Part shown: positions 5,618 through 6,867 of the stretch, piece after piece
Numbering within the stretch: position 1 is the first letter of the stretch
Layout: each line of letters starts with the position of its first letter
Source: Promethearchaeota archaeon
GTDB lineage: Archaea > Asgardarchaeota > Lokiarchaeia > Sigyniarchaeales > SOKP01
Assembly (NCBI GenBank): GCA_019057355.1
Contig: DXJM01000043.1
Location: 1-6,867 of the forward strand
DNA length: 6,867 bases
Reading direction: 5' to 3'
Position numbers and translations under genes: made by a program
Notes under the pieces: generated by a model
Seen by the model: only the letters and a program-made list of their open reading frames with translations
What the model was told of the DNA's origin: nothing
Databases searched by the model: none

Positions 5618-6841
5618 TTATGTTTTAGATAATTTTTCCAAGGCCGTGTCAACCATGTTTAGTTTAGTGGAATACTTTTCCATTAACTCTGAAAACTTTT
5701 CTATATCGATCTCATTATTTTCTTTTAGAACTTTCAATTCATTGATTGTTCTTATTATCCCAGCTTTTTGGTCCAATAATTTCTCTTTTTTACTATAGGG
5801 GATCTTTATTTCTAATTTCTTTTTTTGAAAAGCTGTAAAACGCTTTTGATTTAAATCTCTAGGAACGAATTTAGTTAGATAAATAATAGATTTTGGAACA
5901 AAAGGAGCCAGGTTTTCTGGAATGATGATTATTGGCTCGGGGTCTTGAATCCTTTTGATTTCCTCGTATTCTAAACCTTCCACGTTGTTTTTCTTAATGA
6001 GATCGTTAACAACGATTAGGTTATTCTCCAAGCTCTCATATTCATCTCCCGCATGTTCTTTTATATCTTGGAGCATGTCTTCCCAGATATCTTTAGACTT
6101 TTGGTAGTAAAAATTCGCTTTTTGTAATAGTTTGGTAATCTTTGCTTGATTGATTCCCGTTAGCGAAGATTCTAATGAAGCTTGAGCTTTTAAATTGCAT
6201 GCTTTACCCATATCATAATGAAATTGCGCTCTTATTTGCTGTTTTTTCTTATCTTCATGTTTTTTCAAGTAAAATAACCTTTTAGATAAGGCACTCAATC
6301 CAGAATACAATTTTGATGCAAAATAGGTGTTGTTTTTATTCTCTTCTCTTAATGCAGCTATACCTTGAGCTAAAATACGTGCTTCTTCAGAATGTAATTC
6401 AAGATTCTCGGAATTTAGGGTTTCCCCTTTTCTTTCTTGGTTAACCGCCGCCGTGCTAAAATAAGCTGCAGTTTTGTAATACTTGCTGCAATTAGTCATT
6501 GCAATTATTGCATTTTCCCACTCTTCTTTTTCTTCAAAGATTTCAGAAAGGCGAGAATATGCTCTAGCCATCACACAAACTACTCTTGCACATTCAAACA
6601 TGATATCATTTATTTCAATGTCTTCAAATTTTCGCGTGATATCGAGGTCTTTTATTATTTGTCGATGATCTTGATCTTTGTAGTTAATATTTAGAGTCAT
6701 TGTATATTCTAAAATGAGATTCAAATCATCTAAAGTGAAACTTTCATTGGTTTTATCTAATTTTTCTTCTAATTGCTTGGTTTTAAAATGTAAAAAACGT
6801 ATTCTTTGGGTTGTTGACTCTTCAAAAAACATAATAGTCAT
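5618..6841 (-). CDS. All-helical protein resembling the BRO1 domain of ALIX/Bro1 (ESCRT-associated)
   Basis: This is a complete 407-residue helical protein with no signal peptide or membrane segment. The order of segments matches the eukaryotic BRO1 domain. An N-terminal short strand/helix region (1-75) is followed by MFECARVVCVMARAYSRLSE (81-100), which resembles the BRO1 signature FEKAxVLFNIAALYSQLA. A helix at 107-131 (ENAIIAMTNCSKYYKTAAYF) resembles its LKEAxxYFQxAAGxF. Then come EEARILAQGIAAL (152-164), KLYSGLSALSKRL (177-189), QIRAQFHYDMGKACNLKAQA (202-221) and a long helix pair (230-285). Last is a proline-containing extended segment, PEPIIIIPENLAPFVP (301-316), where BRO1 has its (I/Y)YxxRVP and proline-rich exit. 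The 75-residue tail is helical. In eukaryotes BRO1 domains bind ESCRT-III tails; that role here is inference. The likeliest alternative is a generic TPR-like helical protein. There are two possible ATG starts (6841 and 6832) and no Shine-Dalgarno sequence; the promoter probably lies beyond the window. It is first of a four-gene cluster and ends TAA. Confidence 0.6.
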   Translation of the reverse strand: MTIMFFEESTTQRIRFLHFKTKQLEEKLDKTNESFTLDDLNLILEYTMTLNINYKDQDHRQIIKDLDITRKFEDIEINDIMFECARVVCVMARAYSRLSEIFEEKEEWENAIIAMTNCSKYYKTAAYFSTAAVNQERKGETLNSENLELHSEEARILAQGIAALREENKNNTYFASKLYSGLSALSKRLFYLKKHEDKKKQQIRAQFHYDMGKACNLKAQASLESSLTGINQAKITKLLQKANFYYQKSKDIWEDMLQDIKEHAGDEYESLENNLIVVNDLIKKNNVEGLEYEEIKRIQDPEPIIIIPENLAPFVPKSIIYLTKFVPRDLNQKRFTAFQKKKLEIKIPYSKKEKLLDQKAGIIRTINELKVLKENNEIDIEKFSELMEKYSTKLNMVDTALEKLSKT

Positions 6842-6867
6842 TTTTTTTCTAAGATTCTAGTTAAAGA

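Noticed and set aside
1..6867. CRISPR array, tRNA or rRNA gene, insertion sequence or attachment site
   Set aside because: No regularly spaced direct repeats at DNA level, no cloverleaf or rRNA signature, and no transposase or integrase motif were found on reading both strands.

Overview
The window is AT-rich (roughly 30% G+C by eye) and looks archaeal, most likely from the Asgard (Promethearchaeota / Lokiarchaeia-like) group. The archaeal signs are a short 301-residue PRPP synthetase, a UPF0200-type P-loop kinase that is essentially restricted to archaea, and a TATA-like box about 27 nt upstream of the prs ATG with no Shine-Dalgarno sequence, as expected for a leaderless archaeal transcript. 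The Asgard assignment is inference: it rests on a protein resembling the eukaryotic ESCRT-associated BRO1/ALIX domain, next to a very long TPR protein, in an AT-rich genome.

Layout. Positions 1-289 (minus) hold the N-terminal part of a charged, coiled-coil-like gene that runs off the left edge. A 184-bp AT-rich gap (290-473) separates it from a divergent UPF0200 P-loop kinase (474-1016, plus). That gene converges, with a 16-bp gap, on prs (1033-1938, minus). Everything from 1987 to 6841 is on the minus strand and reads as one compact cluster. In transcription order it contains a BRO1-like helical protein (6841-5618), a roughly 778-residue TPR protein (5573-3238), a small cysteine-rich protein (3222-2701) and an alpha/beta hydrolase (2716-1987). 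Gaps are 44 nt, 15 nt and a 16-nt overlap; prs follows 48 nt later and has its own candidate promoter.

The striking feature is that three of the four cluster genes are interrupted although homology or reading frame continues past each break. The TPR gene has a one-base shift in a run of eight A. The Cys-rich gene has one in-frame TAG. The hydrolase has one frameshift and one in-frame TAG, yet keeps its Ser-Asp-His catalytic residues. None of the six recognisable genes whose 3' end lies in the window terminates with TAG. Assembly error, gene decay and recoding (pyrrolysine at TAG, slippage at A8) are all open; the hydrolase frameshift favours error or decay for that gene.

Working together: the kinase and prs are housekeeping (nucleotide/cofactor metabolism). 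The BRO1-like protein and the TPR protein are both all-helical scaffold types and probably co-expressed, which suggests a protein-assembly or membrane-remodelling role. This is inference from fold and neighbourhood only. No RNA gene, CRISPR array, insertion sequence or integrase was seen.
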